Positions 51,476-64,000 of a stretch of 64,000 nucleotides of DNA are shown in pieces. Source of the DNA: Dipylidium caninum (taxonomy: Eukaryota; Platyhelminthes; Cestoda; Cyclophyllidea; Dipylidiidae); contig QEYB01000841.1 in assembly GCA_017562135.1 (NCBI GenBank), positions 372,001 to 436,000 of the forward strand, read 5' to 3'. A program made the translations under genes and the position numbers. Each line of letters starts with the position of its first letter. Within the stretch, counting starts at the first letter, position 1. The notes below the pieces were generated by a model. It worked only from the letters and a program-made list of their open reading frames with translations, was not told the origin of the DNA and searched no databases.

Positions 51476-51626
51476 CTATTTTTGAAGAAAAAAAAGTTTT
51501 AGCTTATGCACGGCAAACTCAGTCATATATATTTTCCAGTACAGAGAAGACAAGGAATTAAGTGAAAATTAAAGCACGATGGAGGCGGGTCGGTGAGATT
51601 GCATAATAAAGAGGCGTAGAGCTGCA

Positions 51627-54600
51627 TCAGCAACCTGCTGATGACTGCTGATTTTGTTGCTGTGGTGGCGTTGATGAAGATGGCTGTGGCGGCGGCACAG
51701 GTTGGAAGAGGGAGTATTCGAGAAGTTTCACGTAGGGCACGCATTCTGAGTTGTCTGCAGTGGAGTTGTCAGCCTCCTTCACGGTGGACGCGTAGATGGC
51801 CAGCTCGCCGATGACTGCCGGAACCACCTTGCCCGACCACCGGGCACAACCCGAAGAGGAGGAAGTGGGAGAAGACTTGAGAAAGTGCCACTCCGAGGCG
51901 TTGATCACCACGGCCACGGAGGCATACTTGATCGGCACATCGAGACGGAAAAGATGGCGTTTGTTCACCTCAAGGCTTAAGCGTGTAGGTTCGAGGAGAC
52001 GAGCGCCCACCCACCTTCGAAAATAATATTGAGATTTCAATGGTTCAGATTAATAATGCCTCTAGATAAAGACTATTCTAATGAATGGAATAATAAGCCT
52101 GTCGGAGACCCTTTGGCAGAGGTAACTTCACCGACAAATCTGCCTAACATCTTTGTGGATGACTCAGGTTGTGAGACTGTGAAAGCTTTGCCGACACTAA
52201 ATAAGATCAAACGGCAAATTTTTGGGGTGAACAAAAGGCTAAACGGCCAAAAAACAGGGAGGGGGGGTGTGAGTGTATTATGAAAGAACCTCAAGGCCTA
52301 AGTAACAAGAGAAAGGCAGTGAATTGGAGGAATCACAATCCTCAAATAGGCAAGTGGTCACCATAGAGATGAAGATACATTAGAAGGAGAAGATTAAGTT
52401 ACGTCATGCTGTTTGTTCAGTATGAAAGAAACTAATCGCGAAATTGAATTTCCTATGATGTCAGAAAATTACTGTCAAAGAGAGGAAACACTGAAGAGGT
52501 CGCTTATGCAGCGGAATGTAATGCCTGTAACGTAGGGTTAAAAACAACTTCAGACAGTCGACTTCAAATTCAGTAGGTTAGTGATTAACCCATCAATCGC
52601 GTTTCTTGGGGCGCCTTTGAACGGTCAAGTCAAAGGGAATGAGAAAATAAACATTAAACGGTAAAAAACAGATGTTGTGTGACAAAACGTGAGACTGGAA
52701 CAAGCAACTGATGATCAACTATGCCGACATGAGGAGAGACTTGCCAATAAGTTTGTCTAGGAAAGGCAGGCACTAGACCGGAGCCGCTAGAAATAGTGGG
52801 CCGTCGTGCATCTACAAGAATCCGATAGACACATTCGAGATGATCACTGGCCTCTGTAGAAATGGTTCCAATGTCCTCGTAGGCCGCGTAGACAGTAAGG
52901 TAGTAGAAGGCGCTAGCAGGCAGACGCAAATGGTAGTGTGCGTTGGCGGCTGAGCAACCTAGGCTACTTCCGAGTGCATTGGTGGCAGTTGTGGTGATAG
53001 CAGTCGTAACGTCAAAGCCTGACGAGGGACGCATCTGCAGCAGGGCGTAGTTGTCACAATCGGTCATCTGGTGACCTGGACGGTCGAATGACTTCAACTA
53101 TGGCACAACTGAAGGTGGAAGGAGTTAACGAAGCGTCATATTATCATAGGAAAATTTGGAGCACTCTCGGTAGTCGGGAATTGTGAGGGCAGCAACATCA
53201 AACCGTGAACACGATTGTTATAAATGTAAATTAGGGTGTTACAGTGGCGATAGTACACGAATAGTAGTGGACGGTAGATGTCCGCTGCGCGGGTAAATCT
53301 AAGCGTCTTAAATCTGGTTGCAGGAAGTACTGCAGAGGGCTTGACGATAATGCAATCACAAGTAGCAGAAAAAAAACAATGAAACCAAAGTGCGACGGTT
53401 AGCAGTATTCAAAATTATTGCCCTTTCCTCGGTTGCGAAATTCGTAAGTTTGGGGATTAAAATAGACTTATGTCGTAGTTCCCGCCGATAGGGTGTACTT
53501 ACCCTCAGGCCAGGAGAAATTAAGAAAGGAATTTTGAGAGGATCTGAAGAAGTGTGTAGGATGTAGGGCCGATTGGTGCTGCTGCTGCTTCTGAACAACG
53601 AGACGCCAAAGTGTTGGGCAGCTGGAGTTCTGCCCAAAAAACCAACCTCTGGCAGTCGTCCCATAACCACTAAACGTTGGTAATTGAATTCACAACAATG
53701 GACCTGGACAGAAGTGTTAAAAACGAGGAAAAACTTTTAACAAGCATGAAGGAATAGCATTTGCTCCGATTATATGTTTCGCGATGGGAAGCAAAGGTGG
53801 GAGAGTGGGAATTTTACGACCTAAATGCGGCGCAGAGGAATATATCCTGATGAGAATCGCCGACTAAATGAAGACTTGTTAAAGTTGCCATAGGAGCCGT
53901 TTGCAATTTTGGTTTCTTGCCCCGCTCAAGGTATAAATAAACAGAAGTAAACGCGAGGAGATTGCTAATAAACCACTGTCCCCTCTTCGACGAATCATGA
54001 CAAAACAATTAACATTATTTCCCAACAAGTTTTGACATTAGATCAAAACACTCTTGCGGGAAGTAGAGCAAGAAAAGTTTATGAAGGAGATATCAAAAAA
54101 TACACGAAGGAAGTGGAAAGACGCAGTGAAGCAATATCATTGAATGTCCGCTCCCAAGTGCGAGCAGAGTCCATTAGAGCGGAAGCTCATAACCGATTAC
54201 TGTTACATCAACTAAAAACGTTGCAATTACAGCGGTTGTTTCGCGATTTATAGTTGGCTGGGGAGAACAGAGAGCAGACAATGGTTTGAGATAGGGTTAG
54301 ATTGTGTAAGTTTATCGAGGTCCTTTCAGTTCTCATGATGAAATGACAGACAGGGGGGTTCATCAAAACTATAAGGGGTGGGATGTCCCGAACAGACAAC
54401 AAATTACAAAGCGGATAAGATGGGGAAATATTGAGGGCTAAGACTGATAGAGAATAGAATGAGACAGCAATAAATAGCATCTGTCAAAATGAGGAAGGGA
54501 AGAAGTTAAGTGTTACTTGAGTGGATTGATAGTAGAAGTTCCCAAGTCCAAGTCGGATGCCGAACCACCCAACCCACGCATTACTCTTAGAACTAGTAAA

Positions 54601-57600
54601 CATAGTATTAAGGTGTCACGATATGCAAGTAACAAGGAATACGGGATGCTAGTCTTCCCAGGTAGCATTGCGAGACCCCAGAGATTACCGAAAGCAGAAT
54701 TACATCCGGTCGTTCACAGGGACATGAGCACACAGGACGGGCTACAAGAACTGTGATTGGCGTACTCGGTACAAATTGGACCGAAAGCGATCTATCCGCT
54801 ATGTTACCATCGTTCACGTACGAATAATCCGTGAGAATGGGGAAGATGTAGTGGTCAGTTAGGAAAAAAAGCACTGAAAAACATTTAGTGAAATAGTAAC
54901 AAAAACTACGTGTCGCATGTTTGTACACGTGTAATGAAAGGAGCGGGGTTAAAGAAATCCTCGATAGACTGCATTACGGAGGGCACGAAAAGGCAGTTGG
55001 ATAAGGTGCATGACATTCATAAAAAGAGTCACTCAACCATGGCCTGTGTTAATATCTTGGTTTCAAAAAGGTTTTGGGGGATATTGGCGACTTACCTGAA
55101 ACGAGCAGGCTAACTCGCGAATGTCGTCCCGTCGCCAATCCGGCGAACGTAGACATTGAGGTAATAGCGACCCGGTTGTGATGGGGCACAGTGGATGCGG
55201 ACCATGTCCGACGGTTTAATGAGCACCTCGGCTAAACAAAAACCTTTGAGGAAGCTGCCGTCGGCGTAATTCTCCAAGCTGCAGGAAATGCCCACGAAGT
55301 AGGGCATTCGTAGTTTTATGCTAACCTGTGGAGTAGACATAATTAAACAGTATAGGTCGATTACCTCGCCTCCATGTGGCAATTATTGTCAGAAAAAAAG
55401 AACAAAAGAGAATTCAAGTCCTTTACAAATACAAAAACGCCGAGTCTGCATTAGCTACAATAAAATTATCATTACCATGCCGCACTTTTAAGCTTTTTTC
55501 CCAATAAAAGGTCGTTGGTATTTGATATCCCGTGGATTATTCATTACCTCCCTGGGGCAATTTCAAACACATCCCCATTCATCTCAATACCATTCACTAC
55601 TCGTAGTGCGTCCACTTGAATAACGACTCGTACAACTTTGTCAAGTTCTCGCACCTCTCCCCGCCGTCGAAGAGGGGAATTAAACTTTCAACTCTCTCGA
55701 ATGGAAAGTTTGTCGTGTGAAAATGAAACAGTGAGTGGTGTAAGGCATCTTTAATAAGTAAAGGTGAGTATGAGTCTTCACGCACTTGCGGTCGGCATTA
55801 TGAACCTCGTAAACAAAGAATACCCATGAAGATGGCCGAGTCCAATTTGATAGGAGAGAAATACCCGCTGACATGAGTTTACAAAAAAGGGGGTAAAATA
55901 GCGGCATCTAAGGCAGACTATGATTTGTGGGTTTTTAAGCTCGCCGTAAAAAGCTGCCCCACTGCTAAGCACTTGAAACCGCATTCGAAGAACCGCGCAG
56001 TTTATAAAGCCGATGGTAAAAGTGGTAGCAGGGGTCATAGTGTCCACAGAAGGGTGGGCAATAACGGAGTTTTAAAACTCCGGCCAGGAGATAGGGTTAC
56101 GCAAACTCCCTCAAAGGAAAGAAGCGGCGGAGGAGATGACAAAAACGCCCAAAATGCCGACATCAATTGAATGCCAGGAGATATTTCAATGCTAATGACA
56201 AAACTAGCCATGTAGTCTTTACTACTTGGGGATCAGTCTATGCGAAATGGCAGGACACTACGCGATAAAACAGTTGTAGTGAGTGAGGTTGTTCGGAATT
56301 AGTTCTAACTTGTAATTGGGGAAGAGGAAAGGGATCACAGAATCTCAAGTTGTTACGAAATAAGAGGGAAAAATTCAGTAGGAATTAAGGCTTTTAAATA
56401 AAAGTGGAATAGATTGTTAACATTAAGTATCTTTCTGCGAAAACCTACTTGACCATTCTTTGTAACTAAACGCTGAGAGTAGGGCTTCTTGAGTGAAAGG
56501 CCAGCATTGAAGAAGGCTGATTTGAGAACGGGGAGGGCGACAAAACGCGCTTGAGATATGGGCTTGGCGTGGAGCAACTGCCACACCTTATTATCGGGCC
56601 AATGCTCGAAGATATGTTGCTCGGGATCGGTAAAGAAGTAGAAATCGTCACATTTTGGAGCCATTTCCGTAGCTATCAAAAAAAATGGAGAGATAAATGT
56701 TGGTAAAGGTTGGAGTAGGACCTACAGTCAGGTGAGAGAGTGTTCCACGCTGAAGTGGCATAGCGTGCAGCCCAGTTACAGTTGACAAATCTCCAACCCC
56801 CCGCTGCGTAGACCACCAGCCAAGTGTTGCGAAAGAGGGAACCCTGTTTCAAGGACATGCCAGGCCGGTAACCAGCGCCCTTCGAGTAGCCAGAGATGTA
56901 TTGACAGTAAATCCCGGCAAAGCTGTGTACGAAAGCGCCAGTGGAAAAGTTAATTACTCTGTGAAAGTGGGAGGAAACTTAAAAAAATTACTGATTGGAC
57001 GTACCGACAAAGCTCGTGGAAGAGCTCGTTCCGCGAAAGGGAGCCCATCTGGACGTTGCGCAGCATGCCGATAAAGGAGTCACGAGGCGCGGAGGGGTCG
57101 TACTCGACTAGGTCGAAATTCTTCGCTGTCACCCACCGGAACAGACGTCTGGAAAGGGGTAATAAAACAGAGGGTAATGAATTAGCATTTAAAAATCGGG
57201 CAAAAGCCCTTAAAGCAGTAATGAGATTTCCTGTCTAACAGCGAGGTCGTGGAACTGTTCATGCGAGACTGATGCACGTATGCCCATCATGATGGAGTGC
57301 TTGTAACGAATGAGTGAGCAATGTGGAAGGGGTTGCAGAGACGCAGTCGTGTGCATGTGGGAGAAATGACCAACCTAACAAGTTCGACATCCGAGTTACA
57401 GTCCACCTTCAATTGGGAGACTAAATCGGTTATCAGGAGTGGATTCACATTCAACATCTGAAAAGGAATAAAGATGATCAGGGCACAATTATGTCAAAAT
57501 GGATGCGAGTTAAGGAAATTAAGTAAATTGGGTGCTTTCGAAAAAAAAGGTTACCGTAAAGAAGTAAATTTGTCAAATCCCTTCCAAGGTGAAGAAAAAG

Positions 57601-60600
57601 ATGCAAAATTAAGCCTGATAGTTGGAAGTAATAACTCTCCCACGGAACAGAGCAAAAAGCAGAACAGGAAGAAAATAGAAAAAAGTGAAATAAAATATTT
57701 TAAATCAAATATGGCATGAAAGTAGTGAATAGAGATACTTTTAAAGGTATAAAAAGCCATGAATTTGAAAGCGAACAAAATTAGACTAGGAAATCACAGA
57801 ACACTGACCAGGGACAAGCCTTAATTGTCAATTTAAGGATTCAAAGAGGAACACCGAAGATTCTTTCGGAAAATAAAGATGCCCGCATGTTTACTCACTG
57901 ATACGACTATGAAACATAGAGATGATAAACACTTGAGACAATTAAAATCGGAAAAAGCACAAAACACCGTGCATCGGTTACAAGTAAAACGGAGACATGT
58001 ACTTTTTAAGTCAAATCAACTGGTTATCCGAGTCTACCAGCCGAATTATGCAAATCTTGGTTTTTAAAAGCTTCTCAAAATATTTGCGATATTACAAAAA
58101 CGCTCGGTCGTCATTTCCGCGATTGACTCCTAAACAATGCCACTGCAATTCCACAAGTTGTGATGGCATCATTTCGCGTCCGGAAGAAGATCGGGACGCC
58201 AAATGTATTTACTTCCACGAAGACCTCCTTCTTGGAAGTCAAACAGTTAAGAATACGATCAGATATCATAAAATTCACTTCAAAATGAATGATTGCAAAA
58301 ATTGGCATTGTAGAAGTAGCTAGAATAGGTCCTCAGGTGGAAAAAAGTCTGTTTTCATTATATACTTACAAAGCAACACAAAACCTCATACAACACAGTC
58401 CGTCCTCACCTAGAGTGAAAATAGGAAACAGTTTTTGTCAATGGTTATGATATACTCGGTAAAACCAGACAACTGAAACCAGAATGATCAAGAACTAGAA
58501 GTGAGGAAGAAACGAAGAAGAAATTGATACTTTTACAGAAGTAAACAAATAGGAAACCAAAACCTACAACACACCACCATAAGTAGGGCGTTTGAAAGGG
58601 ACACAAAATAATAAATCAAAAGAGCTAAGAAAAAGCCATTTCAATGACAAAGGTATTAATCGTTTCGAAACGCCGTGCGTCTATATGGTAATTCCGAATA
58701 CGAAACATTGCGAAAGAGATTACTTGGATTAAATATGTCTAAAGAAATAAATCAGCGCATTCACAAGTCTTTAATAGAATAGATTAGATGGAACTGGCCG
58801 TAAGCAACATTATCTCGTTTTCGAGCTGAAATATTGTAGTGGCCCTGGCGCCTTATTGAAGAGTAGAAATATAATGTGGGCCATTAAAAGTAGAAGGTAG
58901 AAAGACTCTGTATTTAAAGTAAATTAGAGTCGATATGAATTATCTCACCTTGAGAACATGATCATCAATGCGAGCCAGATCCTTAGCTGCCGGTACAACG
59001 GCGGAACGAGGCGAAGGAGGAGGAAGTGGTTTAGGCAGAGGCATAGAGAGTCGAGGAGGAGGAGGTTCAACCAGTCCTCCGGGGGGTAACATCACTCGAA
59101 CAATAGCGGAGGCTGCTGCATTAACATCAGGTGAGGTAGCAGTGCTGGCTGATCTGCCATCTCCCGTGACAGACATGGTCGACGTGTTTCCAAAAATTTC
59201 ACTGGACTTATCATCGTCGTCCTCCTCCTCTCCACTGTCATTGTTGGCCACGGCACCGGCCAATTTTAGGCGAGAGGCAAATGACTGTGAGAGGTCACTA
59301 CTCAGATCGCTGGTATCGGTAATAGGGTCGTTGTGAAATTTTCCGACCTTATGGGAGGATTGATCCTTAATAAATGATCAATTCGTTTAAGAAATAACCA
59401 GTAGAGGTGAGGAGTTAGCACACAATGTGCTAAATAAAACGCAAGTGTCAAAAAAGATCATTCTGAGCAAATCAAATCGATCCTGTGGCAAAACACAGGG
59501 AACCAAGGGGTTTCCGGTAAAAAATGGAACCAAAATCAACGTTAAGAAGAAAATCTTAAAACAAGTGACCTTAACCACCTCAAAGAACATAAACGAAATA
59601 ATAACTAACTGACGGACACATTGTGTTAGAGTCCTACCACAAAAAGCCAAGAAATACCTGTGTTTTGTAATGAGAAATACAACCAAAACAGCTTCTTAAG
59701 CGAAGTTAAAGTGGTTGGCAGTTAGGAACGGCGTTAAGAACATGCAGAAATGGTAGACGAGAAGGAATAAATCAAAATACTAGGTGGAGTACCTGATTAG
59801 GAGGAGATCCTAAAAATGTCAGACTAACGGTGGCAGAGTGATGGCCACCAGTTACCAATGGTAGCTAACTATTCCATCTGTACAGGGAAGTAAGACATGG
59901 GCGGACGAATTATAACTATTTTTTGGCAGTCAGCCATTAGATCTACTTAATACACCACTCATAGGATGTGTTAGTTTCGTTCAGTGCGGTAGGTGGCCAA
60001 ATCAGTTAGGCAATGAGACGCCGAAAGGACTCGTTAAAAAAAAAGCAAATAAGAATAATGGTAGAGGCTTAGAAAAGACTAAGACACCACTCGAAATTTC
60101 TACTAGCGAGAGCCGTGAAGCTCAAATTTAGTGGGTTGGAGGGTTGGTGACTCGAAGGTCACGTTTTATTCCCCATGGTCAAAATATGACATGAGGTAAG
60201 TGGGGGGCATGGCACACACATTATTCTAGTCAACAATATACACATAGATTTAGTCAACTCTGGGTAAATGGTGCAAGAGCGAACAAGCTAGAACGGCAAT
60301 TTCACCTACGTACCCAAAACAGCTCTTCGTAATACGCTTCCATGCTCGACACGGACGTACGCTAAACTGGTCAGACTATTGAATCATTCTCAAAGAGCCC
60401 GCATTATACGCAAGCAAACAATTAAAAATGCTGTTAGCCACACCTAGAGATTCTGTCGCAAAAATGGGGGCTCATTCTTCAACCGAAGAGATGATTGGTC
60501 TATTAAGGACACACCAGTCATTTAATGCAATAGTTACAGCCACATAAGTACGGTAAAGAGTACACAAAAACGCATAAATCTATGCCAAATAAATAAGTAA

Positions 60601-63257
60601 TATGTACTAGCACAGATGCGAAAATAGCTCATGGTAATGATTGGGAGGAAGGCACGAGGAGGAATGTAGTATTAATGAAAACGGAGGCCAAAGACATCAC
60701 AAAAAATGGGAAGTATATGCGAGGTAAGCGAGGAGTTAGCAAGCAACAAGGCGTGTAAAAGATTGCATTGACAACACGTACCAAGTACAACACTGAAAAA
60801 AGAAAAAAGAGTAGATAATTACAATGAGATAATGCTTTGGTAAAATCATAAGAAAATCGTAATGAAAATTCTTTAGGAGATCGCATTGTGAAGACCAGCA
60901 GTCTCCATACGTTTCCGTTACTTAAACCAAGCGCTTTATTGGTTGTGTGCAGGTTATTTATTCCGAAAGAAGGGTTATAAGTAGGGGTTGGAAGGTTTAA
61001 ATAGGGAGACTATCCAAATCCCAACAAGAACGGGTTTTTACAAGCCTGAAATACGTAGCAGTAGATGAGACGCGTGGCCTTCCCCCCTCCCTCCCTCCGT
61101 TACTCCAAATATTCGTATAGTGCAAATATTGTCAACCAAGATGAAGAATCTGGCAAAAATGACAATGAATCTGTAGACGCAACAAAATTGTGTACTCATA
61201 TTCTTGCCGGTGCAAATGGTAAAGCAGGGACTCAAATACCTTCTCTCCTTACGAGAGAGTTTTCAGCAGACAATAAGATGGTGAGGAGTAGTCACTAGCT
61301 TTGTGAACAGTAGAGACATTTTCAGTGTGGCTTTAATGCAATGGAGGAATGTCAGCAGCTAGTGGTTCCATTCCTTCTCCAAAGTACAGACGTCTTCCCG
61401 GGGAAGACTAATTATCCTGCACTAGACTAAGGGAAAGGATTAGCTCCAATGGAGACGTTGGAGATAACAAGATCCTTCACACACACCCTGAAAGTTGCAA
61501 TTTTGAAATGCTATTTTCGGATGATAGAATGAAGGAGGTACATTGACATGAGCTGGCTGAGTGACTAGATAGCCGTAAGCAGAAATTACTTCCCATGTCA
61601 TGGTTACGTGGTAGTCAAGGCATCAGTGACGAATAAGCGTGGGGAGATGGAGGGGAATTTGATCATACAAGAAACGGAGTGCAGCAATTTGCACTCCCTG
61701 AACTTGCTTTCTCTTCTTATTCAGTGCGCTTTTAATTGCCGATACTGAAGATGATATAAGTAGCACAGACGCCACACGGAGAAAGTAAATTGCCACAGCG
61801 TCAGTTGAAGAATCCATTATCGCCATTAAACATCCTTTCGTAACAATTTATTTCACACCGAAACCATGTCTGTATTTTCCGCATAACTGCTTTCCCCAAG
61901 GGTCATAAAAGGGGGAAATAATTGGCTAGCATGTGCACTTAACTGCTGTTTTTTTGATCTAACGAAGTGCGAAGCAGACAGACGCTTTGTTTGCTCCAAT
62001 TAACACGAAATTGAGTAGATAGCAAAAATATTAAATTTTGCACAAGGAATTAAGATAAAGTACTTGCCATAGAATTTAAACAAGTACCTATTTATCCCTC
62101 CAACAAGGAAAAGTGATCTCAGTGTATGAACGCTCGCGCCACCCATGCAAATGGTAATAGAAAGCAAAAAATGTTAACATCTACTAAGCTGAGTAAAACA
62201 AGAAAGATAAGTAGGCAGCATCGTTAGATAAGTATTTTTAGGAAAAAAATAATTCATGAATTTAGTTGAAAGTACATTCGTGCCAAAATGAGAGGCAGCA
62301 GAAGTGTTGAATTTCGACGTAGAGGGAAAATAATCGTCTAGTAGAGGTAGGAATATCTGACTGAAAGCGGAATTCAGACTCCCATTCTAATAAATGCTTT
62401 AGCAACAATGTCTCCACTACGTCTCCCAACCATTGGCTGATCATTACTCGGAAGAAATAATTAATACGACATCAAAGTGTTTCTAAAAGAGCCATAGCAT
62501 GTGAATAACACACTTTTAAATACAGATAAATAAACCAGCTCCACAAGCGGAATTGGCAAGCTATGAGGAAAAAAATTCGAAACTAGTAGAGAAGACTGGA
62601 ACTTTTAGCTAACAAAGATGAAGGAATGAGTAGCGGGATCCGGCTCGAATTACCAGGGTAAGATGGTCTTAATAAAAAGATCTATATTGGTGAACAAACC
62701 TGCGAAGGACTCTGGAAATCGAAAATAGCTCCTTCGCTCGTCAAGTAATCTAACAAGAATAGCGCACGTTGACGCATTTCAGGCCGAGTAAGTGCTTTCA
62801 GCAGAATGGATTGAACTTCTACAGTCCTTCCCTCGGCCAGCATAGGTTGAAGACGCATCGCTAGAGCGTCCACAGCCCTTGCGTCATCCTCTACATTGTC
62901 GTCCTCGTCGAGATCAGCTGAAACACCTTCCATGGAAGACTTCGGGACTACCGCCCTACTTCTCATTCGTGGGTTTAAAGATCGTGTCCGGCGTCGTCCA
63001 CATGTCCGATCGTGCGGTTTAGAGATCGTGATTGGCCAAAATTCGTCGGAGGAGAAAGATCCATATGGGTTATTATCACCTCGGATATCTAAAGATGAGG
63101 AACTTGAAGATGATGACACGGAAGAGGCCAGAATGCGACGTCTAGAACGACGTTTCAGATCGTTCACAGAACGATAACCGGTCGGGAGAGAGTTGTGCAG
63201 CTTATTTCGTCTTTGACATCTCATTGAGAGTGAGTCTTCACTGGACTCTTTCCGCAT
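51627..63257 (-). CDS. KY: KY/hillarin-type transglutaminase-like protein, triad lost
   Basis: Family role: cytoskeletal, muscle or septum-associated proteins with a transglutaminase-like core and C-terminal KY repeats. Exons supported: 63257-62700, 59347-58949, 57457-57375, 57148-57005, 56922-56726, 56672-56449, 55325-55096, 53648-53503, 53097-52741, 52014-51627. The first two encode Ser/Asp/Pro-rich sequence ending IDDHVLK. The core has VRRLFRWVTAKN, ELCRFAGIYCQYISGYSKG, NTWLVVYAAGGWRFVNCNW and FYFFTDPEQHIFEHWPD. Repeats include VSIKLRMPYFVGISCSL, GRYYLNVYVRR and FYYLTVYAAYED, and the last exon has GELAIYAS and a Pro/Gln-rich end. Family triad positions read Ser (57040-57042), Asn (56826-56828) and Asn (56781-56783). 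Exon 55325-55096 appears to lack one base near 55135. Phases show that exons between 55096 and 53648 and between 52741 and 52014 are still unidentified. The ATG at 63257 follows TCTGTAG directly, so upstream exons or a trans-spliced leader are possible. Confidence 0.82.
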
Positions 63258-64000
63258 CTACAGATTTAAGGTAATTCGTTGTAAGCCTATTAAACAGCCA
63301 ATATTTTCTAATGAGTATCAGGATAACCCTTTCAGTGTTTAGTATCTGTAAGACACCTATTTTGTGTTGTACATGAGGATACAATCTGGATAGAAGTCAT
63401 TCATATCACACCTTAGAGCATCGTCATCTATTAGAAGTTGAGTTCATAACGAGGATGAGTTACAATGGATTGCCCATAAATTTGCCCATTTGGAGCTGTC
63501 ACAAGAACGCAAGATATTAGCAACATTAATTCCTTTACTGGAATACGTAATATTTCAAGTGTCAGATAGATGTTTGACCTAGTAGTAAATTTGACCAAAA
63601 GTACTTTATCTAGTTTCACATTTCCCGAGTCTACGAAATTCATAATATGAGCCTAGCAATAATTGCGAACTGAAATAACTAAGCCGATTCCAAGCTTATA
63701 TCCATTAGACGGTTCTCAGAGGCGATTCGTGAGAAACATTAGTAGCAATATTGAGAAATGTAGTCACGCATTATTTTACCGACTAAACACGAAATTGAAT
63801 TAGCTCAGGAGGGAGAGCGGGATACATTGAAAGGGAAGACTTGATGATATCAGGAACTATAACTATTCCTGAGTCCACAAAAGTTAAATTTTTCTTAAAG
63901 CGAGACCTACAATTTATTTGTGACGAGAAGCAAACTTGTTTAGAATCCAAAAATTACAGATTATACAATGAGGGGGTTAAAAGAAAACCAAAAATTTTAC
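63258..64000. other. No recognisable gene; upstream of KY-like gene
   Basis: AT-rich sequence with only short frames. An A-box-like stretch (TAGCTCAGGAGGGAGAGCG, 63800-63818) recalls the 5' part of a tRNA, but no matching acceptor stem or B box follows. Upstream exons or the promoter of the minus-strand KY-like gene may lie here. Confidence 0.4.

Noticed and set aside
54608..54928. Minus-strand frame tested as a missing KY-like exon
   Set aside because: It lacks the KY-repeat pattern and the phase needed to join 55096 to 53648.
55597..55785. Minus-strand frame considered as a KY-like exon
   Set aside because: The exon ending at 56449 joins in phase directly to the one at 55325 with continuous family similarity, leaving no place for it.
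63797..63825. tRNA-like A box (TAGCTCAGGAGGGAGAGCG)
   Set aside because: No B box, anticodon arm or acceptor stem could be matched downstream.

Overview
This window looks like nuclear DNA of an invertebrate animal. Genes are split into many exons with GT/AG borders. Introns range from about 65-80 bases to several kilobases, long stretches carry no recognisable gene, and no bacterial-type operons or CRISPR are present. The mix of very short and very long introns, and start codons lying just behind splice acceptors, would suit a flatworm. That placement is inference; no marker here proves the phylum.

Layout. 1-3250 has no gene except one copy of an old dispersed repeat (about 490-1560; second copy about 12150-13110). 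3251-5110 (+) is a rhodopsin-family neuropeptide-type GPCR resembling thyrotropin-releasing-hormone receptors, rebuilt from three exons. Its second intron holds a decayed copy of part of an exon that is intact on the minus strand at 10688-11334. 14880-22963 (+) is a GALK2-type galactokinase with nine recognised exons and one exon not found. 28390-29769 (+) is a single-exon orphan type I membrane protein. 29770-40670 has nothing I can call.

40671-45197 (+) is a 15-exon gene, phase-consistent throughout, for a 991-residue KDM1B/LSD2 relative with a CW zinc finger, a SWIRM domain and an amine-oxidase domain. The FAD-binding glycine motif, the catalytic lysine position and the C-terminal GEAT-type motif are all missing, so it looks like a pseudo-demethylase. 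This is the most interesting object in the window.

On the minus strand, 46323-51432 encodes KRI1 (ribosome biogenesis) and 51627-63257 encodes a KY/hillarin-type transglutaminase-like protein whose Cys-His-Asp triad reads Ser-Asn-Asn. The two are only about 195 bases apart, and KRI1's start codon sits two bases behind a strong splice acceptor, which raises the possibility of a trans-spliced gene pair.

Single-base frame breaks inside otherwise conserved exons of GALK2, KRI1 (two) and KY suggest residual assembly indels or real lesions. The KDM1B-like gene has none in 2,976 coding bases. Homology statements come from motif recognition by eye; no search was run.
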